NCBI RefSeq assembly: GCF_041595635.1 | Contig: NZ_JBFHJW010000103.1 | Span: 1 to 7,630 of the forward strand | Direction of reading: 5' to 3' | Length of the DNA stretch: 7,630 nt | DNA from: Labilibaculum sp041595635 | Lineage (GTDB): Bacteria > Bacteroidota > Bacteroidia > Bacteroidales > Marinifilaceae | Shown here: positions 1 to 6,139 of the stretch, piece after piece | Layout: each line of letters opens with the position of its first letter | Position numbering within the stretch: position 1 is the first letter of the stretch | The notes under the pieces: model-generated | The model's input: the letters and a program-made list of their open reading frames with translations, nothing else | Told to the model about the DNA's origin: nothing | Databases searched by the model: none | Position numbers and translations under genes: made by a program

Positions 1-163
1 CCTCCATTAAGCTATAGATAGCATATAATTCCTCCTCATACTGTCCTTTACTTTCAATTTCCTCTTCAAATTCATCAAACATACACGATTCATCTATATG
101 TAGCTTATAGATGTTCTGTTTGCCTTCAATGCCTTCTATTTTGTTTAATGAATATTTGCTCAT
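1..163 (-). CDS. Small acidic protein, N-terminal part (possible toxin of a toxin-antitoxin pair)
   Basis: An open frame starts at an ATG (complement of 163-161) and runs off the left edge after 54 codons, so only the N-terminus is visible. The protein begins MSKYSLNKIEGIEGKQNIYK and continues with a strongly acidic stretch, residues 23-46, rich in Asp and Glu. I do not recognise it firmly. The opening, a short basic strand followed by an acidic helix ending in YAIYSLME, reminds me of the small HigB/phage Gp49-like toxins of Bacteroidota, which are usually about 110-120 residues and followed by an HTH antitoxin. That is inference from memory. A perfect inverted repeat lies 10 bp upstream of the start, which would suit an autoregulated toxin-antitoxin operon. 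It is divergent from rloA. The rest of the gene and any partner lie outside the window. Confidence 0.55.
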   Translation of the reverse strand, partial: MSKYSLNKIEGIEGKQNIYKLHIDESCMFDEFEEEIESKGQYEEELYAIYSLME

Positions 164-172
164 ATCAAAATT

Positions 173-196
173 AAAGTTTAGCTCTAACTAAACTTT
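173..196. promoter_or_regulatory. Perfect 9-bp inverted repeat upstream of the left-edge gene (candidate operator)
   Basis: AAAGTTTAG at 173-181 is matched exactly by its reverse complement CTAAACTTT at 188-196, with a 6-nt spacer. The site lies just upstream of the minus-strand start codon at 163. Further upstream on the minus strand, TAAATTTG (235-228) fits the Bacteroidota -7 consensus TAnnTTTG, although I found no convincing -33 box at the right distance. The placement fits a repressor site between promoter and start codon. A hairpin in the 5' leader is the alternative. The regulator is unknown. Confidence 0.4.
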
Positions 197-332
197 CTGT
201 AAAATAATACTAATTTATTTGATTTTCCAAATTTATTTTAGGTGCTGCACAAGCTTATTTATTGAGATTATAAATACGAAACACATTACCCAAAAATCAC
301 AAATCTAAGGGGAGAAAAAATCAATTGTAATT

Positions 333-359
333 TTTTCACGTGAAAAATTCACGTGAAAA
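333..359. promoter_or_regulatory. Tandem CACGTG palindromes upstream of rloA (candidate double operator)
   Basis: Two copies of the 10-bp palindrome TTCACGTGAA lie at 335-344 and 348-357, with centres 13 bp apart. The left copy extends to a perfect 16-bp palindrome (332-347). Seen as one unit, TTTTCACGTG (333-342) and CACGTGAAAA (350-359) also form a 10-bp stem with a 7-nt loop. The pair ends directly at the TTTG that could be the -33 box of the rloA promoter. Two equal palindromes slightly more than one helical turn apart are typical of cooperative binding by a dimeric regulator. No regulator in the window can be assigned to it with evidence. Confidence 0.5.
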
Positions 360-360
360 T

Positions 361-391
361 TTTGTTTACTAAAATATTAGCCTTTAATTTG
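361..391 (+). promoter_or_regulatory. Probable Bacteroidota-type promoter for rloAB
   Basis: TTTG at 361-364 is followed after a 19-nt spacer by TTAATTTG at 384-391. This matches the phylum's -33 TTTG and -7 TAnnTTTG elements in seven of eight -7 positions and in spacing. Transcription would begin at about 397, leaving a leader of roughly 24 nt before the ATG at 421. No clear Shine-Dalgarno sequence is visible, as is common in this phylum. The call rests on consensus matching alone in AT-rich DNA, where chance matches occur. Confidence 0.4.
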
Positions 392-420
392 TTGCTATAT
401 CTTACAAAAAAATCTTTGAT

Positions 421-1737
421 ATGTTACTAAGACTCACAATACAAAACTGCCTGTCTTTTCATAAAGAATCCAATTTTGATATGTTTCCTAATAAGAAAAG
501 GACAACATTTAAAAATCACATTTACGACAATAAAGAAATACCCGTCTTAAAGCAAGCTGTACTTTATGGCGCTAATGGGTCTGGCAAATCAAATTTTTTA
601 AAAGCAATTAAATTCATTAGAGACTTTGCTATAAAAAAGGAGTTTTTAAATGAGAAGAAGTTAGACAAAAACAAATTTAGACTTTGCCAGGATGAGAATA
701 CTGACCCTATTAAAATCTCCATAGAATTTAACACAAAAGATCATTACTATATCTATCGTATAGCATTAAATAATGATCATATAAAAGAAGAGCTTTTTCT
801 TTCTGGTTTGGGAAAACAGGATAATATCCTAGTGTTTAAAAGAGAGGATCAAAAGCTGACCACTGAATCTAAACAGAAGTCAGAAGAACTATCAAAGGCA
901 ACAAAAAAATTATTAAATAATAATCCATATTCCTCACTACTGTCGTTAAACAATGAATTTCCAATCATTAATAATGAGCATGTTGAGAATACTTATAATT
1001 GGTTTCAAAACAATTTAGAAATATTATCTCTAAAACGTTTTGTACCTTCCCTGATCACTTTACTATCCACGAATAAAGATTTATTTAATTTTGCCAATCA
1101 TCTTTTTAAAGAAATAGGATTAGGAGTAGATAGTTTAGAAATTCGCTCCAGAGATGTAAGTGAATTTCTTAGCGATAATTTAGAAGACAAGCCAGATATA
1201 GAGAAAATTTTGGAACGAAGTGCTAAAAATAACAGCAGATTTTCAAGAGTAGAGAATGATAAAGTACTATTTGAGATTGTTCAGGAAAAGGAGAAACAAT
1301 TAATCAAAGAATTTATTTTTAATCAGCTTGGTGTTGATGATTACAAGGGTGCTATGGGAATAGGTGACCAATCTGATGGAACCATAAAAATTCTGAATTT
1401 AATACCTGCACTATATCAGCTTGTACATTCCGAAAAATTAATTTGTATTGATGAAATTGAAAGCAGTATCCACCCTTTATTGATCTCATCCATTATTAAG
1501 TTTTTTTCCGAATCAGAAACAAAAGGACAATTACTATTTACAACCCATGAAACTGAGTTATTGAACCAAAAAGAAATCGTCAGGGCTGATGAAATTTGGT
1601 TTGCAGAAAAACATCATGGCAATACGGAATTGTACTCGTTGAACGATTTTAAAGAACACAATACAATTAAAATTAAGAATGGGTATTTAGAAGGCCGATA
1701 TGGAGGCATTCCTTTTATTGGAAATTTAGAAGCTTAA
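421..1737 (+). CDS. rloA: RloA-like AAA/SMC-type ATPase, likely defence sensor or motor
   Basis: The protein has 438 residues and is a complete AAA_15/AAA_21-type ATPase. It opens MLLRLTIQNCLSFHKESNFD, the usual N-terminal strand of this group. Walker A is GANGSGKSN at residues 50-58 (Lys56). A signature-like SDGT lies at 318-321, Walker B is LICIDEIESS at 340-349 (Asp344, Glu345), and the switch His is at 376 in FTTHE. The middle (about 140-310) is the variable helical insert. The C-terminal GRYGGIPF near residues 425-432 is, as I remember it, characteristic of RloA/AbiLi proteins. It is followed after only 3 bp by rloB, so the two are surely co-transcribed and probably form a complex. By analogy with AbiL and PARIS systems, the ATPase would sense infection and hold or release its nuclease-like partner; that role is inferred. 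GC is about one third, well below hsdM. The start is supported by alignment with family N-termini and by the promoter spacing. Confidence 0.88.
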   Translation: MLLRLTIQNCLSFHKESNFDMFPNKKRTTFKNHIYDNKEIPVLKQAVLYGANGSGKSNFLKAIKFIRDFAIKKEFLNEKKLDKNKFRLCQDENTDPIKISIEFNTKDHYYIYRIALNNDHIKEELFLSGLGKQDNILVFKREDQKLTTESKQKSEELSKATKKLLNNNPYSSLLSLNNEFPIINNEHVENTYNWFQNNLEILSLKRFVPSLITLLSTNKDLFNFANHLFKEIGLGVDSLEIRSRDVSEFLSDNLEDKPDIEKILERSAKNNSRFSRVENDKVLFEIVQEKEKQLIKEFIFNQLGVDDYKGAMGIGDQSDGTIKILNLIPALYQLVHSEKLICIDEIESSIHPLLISSIIKFFSESETKGQLLFTTHETELLNQKEIVRADEIWFAEKHHGNTELYSLNDFKEHNTIKIKNGYLEGRYGGIPFIGNLEA

Positions 1738-1740
1738 GCC

Positions 1741-2553
1741 ATGACGGATCACTATTCGAAACAGGAAGGCAAGAGAGAATTAAAAGCTCCTATTCCAAAA
1801 TATCCTACGGATAAAATTAAGCAATCAGAATTAGAGGAGAAAACAATCCCATCTTCTTATACTAAAGAAGATGGTTTCTTAGATCCATCTTTGTTTGTTA
1901 TTGTATCGGGAGGAGAAGTTCGGGAGAAAGATTATTTTGACTTTTTTCAAAGAAAATACAAAGAACTAAATCGGCCTATTTTTCCTAAATTACGCATCAA
2001 ATTTATTGCCGAAAATTCGGAAGGGCAAGGAGGTTTAGATGTTACAGATCTGGTAGATGCTGCCATTGATGTAAAAAAGCACCTTGATGAGAGTAAAGAT
2101 GTTGACCTTATTGATTCAATCAACCTGGTGACCGATGTGGATGAATTTTATGATCAGATTATAGAACGCTATTCTGATTGCCAAGAGAATCATCTCAATC
2201 TTGTTATCTCAAACCCCTGTTTTGAGTTATGGCTTTACTACTCGTATTTTGCTGAAAAACCTGACTATATAGTTCCTGAGGATGTATCAAAAATAAGTGG
2301 AGGATTTAAAACTTATTTGGGAGAAAAAAAAGCTGGAGGTGTCGACCCCAGAAAAGCTCCATTTGAAATCGCAAAGGCGATAAATAATTCTAAGGGCAAT
2401 TTTTCGAAAGATGCGAATGATATTCCTAATCTATTTTCAACAAACATGCATGAGCTTGCCGAAAAACTAGATGAATTAATCTTCTTTGATTTGGAGATAT
2501 ACAAGAAAAAAATGGCTGCCGAACGTGAGAAATTTATGAATAAGAAGTCGTAG
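1741..2553 (+). CDS. rloB: RloB-family protein with Toprim-like acidic motifs, putative effector nuclease
   Basis: The protein has 270 residues. The RloB core runs from about residue 50: motif one SGGEVREKDYF (56-66), acidic motif two TDVDEF (131-136, Asp132 and Asp134), then SNPCFELWL (157-165), the most recognisable RloB block, and a late helix NMHELAEKLDEL (235-246). A conserved Glu motif followed by DxD resembles the Toprim fold used by OLD-family and PARIS AriB nucleases, so a metal-dependent nuclease or tRNA-targeting effector is a reasonable inference, not shown. Two oddities stand out. About 50 charged residues precede the core. The residue I would expect to be Glu in the usual EGExTE motif is Gly57, leaving Glu59 and Glu62 as candidates. 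It starts 3 bp after rloA, and its likely partner is that ATPase. The gene converges on the helix-turn-helix remnant 39 bp away. Confidence 0.85.
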   Translation: MTDHYSKQEGKRELKAPIPKYPTDKIKQSELEEKTIPSSYTKEDGFLDPSLFVIVSGGEVREKDYFDFFQRKYKELNRPIFPKLRIKFIAENSEGQGGLDVTDLVDAAIDVKKHLDESKDVDLIDSINLVTDVDEFYDQIIERYSDCQENHLNLVISNPCFELWLYYSYFAEKPDYIVPEDVSKISGGFKTYLGEKKAGGVDPRKAPFEIAKAINNSKGNFSKDANDIPNLFSTNMHELAEKLDELIFFDLEIYKKKMAAEREKFMNKKS

Positions 2554-2592
2554 GAGATTTCATTTTAAAATTAGCACTAGAAATTTTCTATT

Positions 2593-2922
2593 CTAAATAA
2601 CACTAGGTACTGTCGTTTTGGTAACGAAATCTGTTTCGTTACCAAAAGTGTTAGAATGAACTAATTTATAGTCAATCAATGCTTTACCTTTAAGCACCAC
2701 GTAACCATTTTTAGTTAATTCTTTTTGATATTTCTCTAGATAATTATCAACGGTGCGTTCAGAAATTTCAAAAAAAACAGCAATTTGCTTTTTTGTAAAA
2801 CGATATTCTTGTTCGTATAATACCCCTTTTAATCCTACCATTTGTTGGATTTCCTGAAGTGCGTACTTGTTATTCAGGATATTTTGACGTGCAAGACTAG
2901 AGTTGGTTAATTTTTTCTCCAT
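2593..2922 (-). CDS. Short helix-turn-helix DNA-binding protein, probable 3'-truncated remnant
   Basis: The 109-residue protein carries a clear helix-turn-helix at about residues 43-66 (TKKQIAVFFEISERTVDNYL). It is preceded by an N-terminal segment containing SSLARQNILNNKYALQEIQ. I recall this start from a Bacteroidota family of about 300 residues in which the HTH is followed by a long helical domain opening with a FNFRAFLN-like stretch. Here the frame stops at TAG (2595-2593). Reading through that stop gives NRKFLVLILK before a TGA, which keeps the Arg-x-Phe-Leu spacing of that domain. This suggests a nonsense change or a junction that removed the C-terminal two thirds. The final codons lie inside a perfect 14-bp inverted repeat. 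It follows hsdS on the same strand after 151 bp. It may still act as a small DNA-binding protein or may be a pseudogene. The family memory was not checked by search. Confidence 0.65.
   Translation of the reverse strand: MEKKLTNSSLARQNILNNKYALQEIQQMVGLKGVLYEQEYRFTKKQIAVFFEISERTVDNYLEKYQKELTKNGYVVLKGKALIDYKLVHSNTFGNETDFVTKTTVPSVI
2616..2647. repeat. Perfect 14-bp inverted repeat with 4-nt loop
   Basis: TTTTGGTAACGAAA (2616-2629) and TTTCGTTACCAAAA (2634-2647) are exact reverse complements around the loop TCTG. The repeat lies within the last codons of the helix-turn-helix gene, encoding roughly FGNETDFVTKT, and about 60 bp beyond the rloB stop. It could form a stable hairpin in transcripts from either strand and might end convergent transcription, but no separate U-tract follows the stem on either side. 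It could equally be an operator for a dimeric protein. Confidence 0.6.
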
Positions 2923-3009
2923 GATATCACCGTAATTTTTAATATAGTATTACGAATATACTTGTTTTCATGCTATTTATTGCAAGCCTTATTCGATGTA
3001 TAGTACCGA

Positions 3010-3056
3010 AAGGATTAAAAATCCCAAACTCCTTACCCTCAGATTACAAATCTACG
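3010..3056. repeat. REP-like pair of mini-palindromes
   Basis: GGATTAAAAATCC (3012-3024) and AGATTACAAATCT (3041-3053) are two 13-nt elements. Each is a 5-bp stem around a 3-nt loop, with the same GATT-N3-AATC core, and their centres are 29 bp apart. Paired elements built on GATT...AATC are, as I recall, typical of Bacteroidota intergenic REP repeats mobilised by IS200-like (RAYT) transposases. No transposase lies in the window. The patch fills part of the 151-bp gap between hsdS and the helix-turn-helix gene; the rest of that gap shows no gene or clear promoter. Confidence 0.45.
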
Positions 3057-3073
3057 AGAACTGGAGTTGGCTT

Positions 3074-4609
3074 TTAATTGTATTTTGCTTTTGGCTCTGC
3101 AGCAATAAGCAAATCATTATCCGCTTTCTTCTTCCTAACCACCTTCTTTTTAGGCTTTTTAGCCGCTTCGAGTTTTAATTGCTTTATGCGCTCCAACAAA
3201 ACAGAAGCCGGTTCATCCAAAGGGTTTTGCTCCACCAACTCACCACGAAAGGCTTTTGCCAATATCGCCTGTGGCAATGTATCTATTTTTTGCTTTAGCT
3301 TAGTATATTGCGCCTCTATGGCATCGGCTTTGGCAAAAAGAGATTCTACCCGATGGACAATTTCGGTTTGTTCATTCAAAGTAGGTACATTAACTATAAT
3401 TCCATTTGCTTTAGTTTTATTGATATATGCAATAGTGGTAGAAGTAGAAATAGAATTCATCACTTCTTCTTGAGTTTTAAAATAATACATCAAATAACTT
3501 GGCAGAATTAATTCTGAAGGTAAAAATGCATGTAACTGCTGATTTATAACACATTTATCTTCAACAATGCAAGAAACTCCAAAACGTCCTACAATACTAA
3601 TAACAACTGATTTTTCAGGGATCAATTTGGCTTTAACTTCTAATATCTCATCTGAGCTTAAAAAGAGTCTTGCATTTCTAGAATTGATACGATCTGACAC
3701 TAAATCAGGAGTAGTTATCCATGGTATATCTCCTGTAAAAGATTTTGGTTTATCTCTTCCAGGAACAATACAGTCACATAATAAACCAACGGGAGCTTTA
3801 TACCACGATTCAATTTGATAATCATCAATATTATCTAAACTTTGATTTAAATATTCAGGTTTTATAGGTGCTTTAGAGCCAACCTTTTTATTATTCTTTT
3901 TTAAAATATAATAATCTTCTAGTCTTTTATTTTGGACTGAAGTTAAATCTGCTGCCTCCAACTCCTTACCCTCGCGCCATTGCTCGGTGAGTTTGCCGGT
4001 AACGGCTTGGGTGAGGATGGCTTGTTTGAAGTTTTTGAGCAGTAGAGGTATTTTATCCAAACGGGTTTTGGTGCTCTCCAAAGAGGCAAAAAGGCTATCC
4101 AATTTGGCTACGATGCGCTTTTGTTCGGTTAATGGGGGAAGTGGAACTTGAAAAGATTTTAATTTCTTTTGATTTATTGAAGACTGATTCACTGATCGTT
4201 GAGCAACTTCAATAAATCGACCTGAAAACCTATAATGCCTTAATAAATAATTAAGAAAATACCCATCATATTGGGGACAAGATCTTAATAGTAACAGATT
4301 TATGCCATGAAGTACAGTTTCTTCTAAATTAAAAACAGCCGTTTTTCCAAGATGTTTATCGCTATTAATATGACTAAATAAGACATCTCCTTTTAATAAT
4401 TTATATTTCTCAATTTCTTCTTCAGTTGGGCTTACATATTTTACTCTAGTTAAATCAATCGTTTCATTCCAAATTGTTTCAATTCTTGTGATTGGGAATG
4501 ATCCTTCATATGGCTCTTCTAATTGTTTTAAACCAGAACCATTAGTCATTCTTGAAACTACTGTATCTAAATCTGTTCCAACCCACCCTTTTGGTAAAAC
4601 TTTCTCCAT
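3074..4609 (-). CDS. hsdS: Type I restriction-modification specificity subunit HsdS
   Basis: HsdS binds the two halves of the bipartite recognition site and anchors HsdM and HsdR. The protein has 511 residues and the full two-repeat plan. The first target recognition domain spans about residues 7-155. The first conserved helix region spans about 157-212 (LPPLTEQKRIVAKLDSLFA, then FKQAILTQAVTGKLTEQW). The second recognition domain spans about 265-405. The second conserved region spans about 408-460 (VPTLNEQTEIVHRVESLFA, then LPQAILAKAFRGELVEQ). A lysine-rich tail follows (KKPKKKVVRKKK, about 484-495). No frameshift is visible, so it should be functional. Its ATG overlaps the hsdM stop by one base, indicating translational coupling. 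DNA for both recognition domains is about 30% GC against about 48% in the central conserved region, pointing to exchange of recognition domains. The target sequence cannot be read from the protein. Confidence 0.95.
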   Translation of the reverse strand: MEKVLPKGWVGTDLDTVVSRMTNGSGLKQLEEPYEGSFPITRIETIWNETIDLTRVKYVSPTEEEIEKYKLLKGDVLFSHINSDKHLGKTAVFNLEETVLHGINLLLLRSCPQYDGYFLNYLLRHYRFSGRFIEVAQRSVNQSSINQKKLKSFQVPLPPLTEQKRIVAKLDSLFASLESTKTRLDKIPLLLKNFKQAILTQAVTGKLTEQWREGKELEAADLTSVQNKRLEDYYILKKNNKKVGSKAPIKPEYLNQSLDNIDDYQIESWYKAPVGLLCDCIVPGRDKPKSFTGDIPWITTPDLVSDRINSRNARLFLSSDEILEVKAKLIPEKSVVISIVGRFGVSCIVEDKCVINQQLHAFLPSELILPSYLMYYFKTQEEVMNSISTSTTIAYINKTKANGIIVNVPTLNEQTEIVHRVESLFAKADAIEAQYTKLKQKIDTLPQAILAKAFRGELVEQNPLDEPASVLLERIKQLKLEAAKKPKKKVVRKKKADNDLLIAAEPKAKYN

Positions 4610-6012
4610 TATTCCAATTCTTTAATGATGGCGTTCAAATCTTTCATGATGCTTTCCATTTCGGAAAGGGCTTCGCGGGCAATGTCTTGTGGTTCGCCTA
4701 GTTCTTCGCCATTGGTGATGCTTTCGTCGGCAATCAATCCTAAATCTAAGGAATAGTTCTTCTTCTGGATATCCGCTAAGCTGATACAGGAAAAACGTTC
4801 ATCTTTCACTTTACTACGGTCAGCAGCGGTATAGGCTTTTTCGAAAGCCGCAAAGTGCTTTTCGGTAAAAGGGGTACGCTTTCCAAACTTGGGCATGTTG
4901 GTACGCATATCGTAAAACCACACTTCTTTGGTATTGGCCTTGTCTTTGGTTCCACGTTCAAAGAACAAAACGTTTGTCTTAACCCCTGCCGCATAAAAAA
5001 TACCGGTTGGCAATCGCAAAATGGTGTGCAAGTTGCACTTTTTCATGAGGTCTCGGCGAATTTTTTGTCCGTCGCCATCTTCAAACAGCACATTATCGGG
5101 CAATACTACGGCAGCACGTGCGCCTCCACGCTGGTGCAAACTTCGGTATATGCTTTGTAAAAAATTAAGCTGCTTGTTAGAGCTCGGGAAAAGTAGGTCG
5201 GTACGGGTTGGGTTCTCTCCTCCTTTTTTGGTTCCAAAAGGTGGGTTGGCCAATACCAAGTCAATATTTTTCACGTCTTCGCCCATACTACTTAGGGAAT
5301 CGCCCAGCATAATGTTCCCTTTCATGCCATGCAAAAAAGCGTTCATCATGGCCAATCGGTGGGTATCGTGTACCAATTCGCAACCGCTATACTGCTCCTC
5401 CATTAGGAAGGTATTCTCTTTTTCCTTTAAGGCATAAATGTCGTTGTTTGCCAATATATGGTGGTGAGCCGATATCATGAAACCATAGGTTCCGCAAGCT
5501 GGATCGTTAAGGCGTTCGCCCACTTTCGGATCCATTAATCGAACCATCACGTTGATTAATGGTCGAGGTGTGAAATACTGCCCCGCACCCGATTTGGTTT
5601 CAGAGGCATTTTTCTCTAGCAATCCCTCGTACATTTCGCCCAAGCCTTCTTCCCTTGCATCGAACCAATCTAACTCATCAATATACTTGATAATCTTACG
5701 CAGGTTGGCCGGTTGGTTGATAGAGGTTTGTGCGTTGTTGTAAATTTTTTGCACCGCACCTTTTCCTTCTGTACCTAATTTTAGTAGCAGTTCGCGGTAA
5801 AAAGTCGAAAGCTCAATGCCTTCCTTGCTTTTTAAATCTTCCCAACGGTAACCTTCGGTAATGTCATCTTCCTTACTGGTTTCTTCGGCCATTTTCAGGA
5901 AAAGAATGTAGGTCAGTTCGTTTAGGTATTGATGGTATGTGATTCCGTCGTCGCGCAAAACGTTGCACAAGTTCCAGAGTTTGTTTACGATTTCTTGTGT
6001 GCCTAGGGCCAT
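4609..6012 (-). CDS. hsdM: Type I restriction-modification DNA methyltransferase HsdM (N6-adenine)
   Basis: HsdM transfers a methyl group from S-adenosylmethionine to adenine N6 in the site chosen by HsdS, protecting host DNA. The 467-residue protein is a normal length and complete. The helical HsdM N-terminal domain covers about residues 5-130. The strongly conserved GQYFTPR follows at 144-150, then the SAM-binding motif I DPACGTYGFMI (170-180) and the catalytic motif IV NPPF (256-259). Tyr176 sits at the variable position of motif I, so it is not a defect. The C-terminal helices (about 440-467) would contact HsdS. The start MALGTQEIVNKLWN is typical of the family. The gene overlaps hsdS by one base (TAATG). 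It lies 127 bp after hsdR, a wide gap for this operon, which holds repeats. It is likely expressed with hsdR or from a promoter in that gap. Confidence 0.96.
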   Translation of the reverse strand: MALGTQEIVNKLWNLCNVLRDDGITYHQYLNELTYILFLKMAEETSKEDDITEGYRWEDLKSKEGIELSTFYRELLLKLGTEGKGAVQKIYNNAQTSINQPANLRKIIKYIDELDWFDAREEGLGEMYEGLLEKNASETKSGAGQYFTPRPLINVMVRLMDPKVGERLNDPACGTYGFMISAHHHILANNDIYALKEKENTFLMEEQYSGCELVHDTHRLAMMNAFLHGMKGNIMLGDSLSSMGEDVKNIDLVLANPPFGTKKGGENPTRTDLLFPSSNKQLNFLQSIYRSLHQRGGARAAVVLPDNVLFEDGDGQKIRRDLMKKCNLHTILRLPTGIFYAAGVKTNVLFFERGTKDKANTKEVWFYDMRTNMPKFGKRTPFTEKHFAAFEKAYTAADRSKVKDERFSCISLADIQKKNYSLDLGLIADESITNGEELGEPQDIAREALSEMESIMKDLNAIIKELE

Positions 6013-6139
6013 ATGTTCAAGTGTAAAGGTTAAAGTGTAAAGGTTAAAGTTCGAACCAATTTTATAATTATTAATTGGGCTTCAACAAGCTCAGCCACCA
6101 TTTTTATGTATTATTTCACGGTAGCTGAGCTTGTCGAAG
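6013..6139. other. Repeat-filled spacer between hsdR and hsdM
   Basis: This 127-bp gap carries no gene. From the hsdM side it holds a 14-bp tandem repeat (6020-6050). Next comes an AT-rich segment flanked by CCAATT (6056-6061) and AATTGG (6073-6078). A long imperfect inverted repeat (6079-6140) then reaches the hsdR stop codon. On the minus strand the AT-rich segment contains TAAAATTG, one base from the -7 consensus, but I found no matching -33 box, so a separate hsdM promoter is unproven. Confidence 0.5.
6020..6050. repeat. 14-bp tandem repeat, 2.2 copies, in the hsdM leader
   Basis: AGTGTAAAGGTTAA occurs at 6020-6033 and again exactly at 6034-6047, followed by AGT. It ends 8 bp from the hsdM start codon on the minus strand, so it lies in the 5' untranslated region or ribosome-binding zone. 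Similar pyrimidine-rich CTTTAACCTTTACA strings seem common before starts in some Bacteroidota. A copy-number change here could alter hsdM expression. Confidence 0.7.

Noticed and set aside
2313..2504. Minus-strand 63-codon frame within rloB
   Set aside because: It is antisense to the conserved RloB C-terminus; the Ser-rich translation is typical of a shadow frame.
2567..2587. AAAATT/AATTTT arms between rloB and the HTH gene as a terminator
   Set aside because: A 6-bp pure A-T stem with a 9-nt loop is too weak to support a terminator call.
3047..3054. Minus-strand TAGATTTG as a -7 box for the HTH gene
   Set aside because: It is part of a REP-like stem, has no -33 TTTG at 19-21 nt, and would leave a leader of about 120 nt.
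2996..3178. Plus-strand 60-codon frame over the REP-like patch
   Set aside because: It spans the repeat hairpins and the hsdS 3' end, with no domain and no leader signals.
3078..3818. Plus-strand open frames across hsdS
   Set aside because: They lie antisense to a full HsdS with conserved repeats, and their translations are low-complexity and match no family I know.
5509..5550. HsdM motif I reads DPACGTYG instead of DPACGTGG, suggesting a dead methylase
   Set aside because: That position is variable in type I methylases (EcoKI has Ala there), and the flanking residues and NPPF are intact.
4855..5743. Open frames overlapping hsdM on both strands
   Set aside because: They are shadows of the hsdM coding sequence with no start context or recognisable domain.
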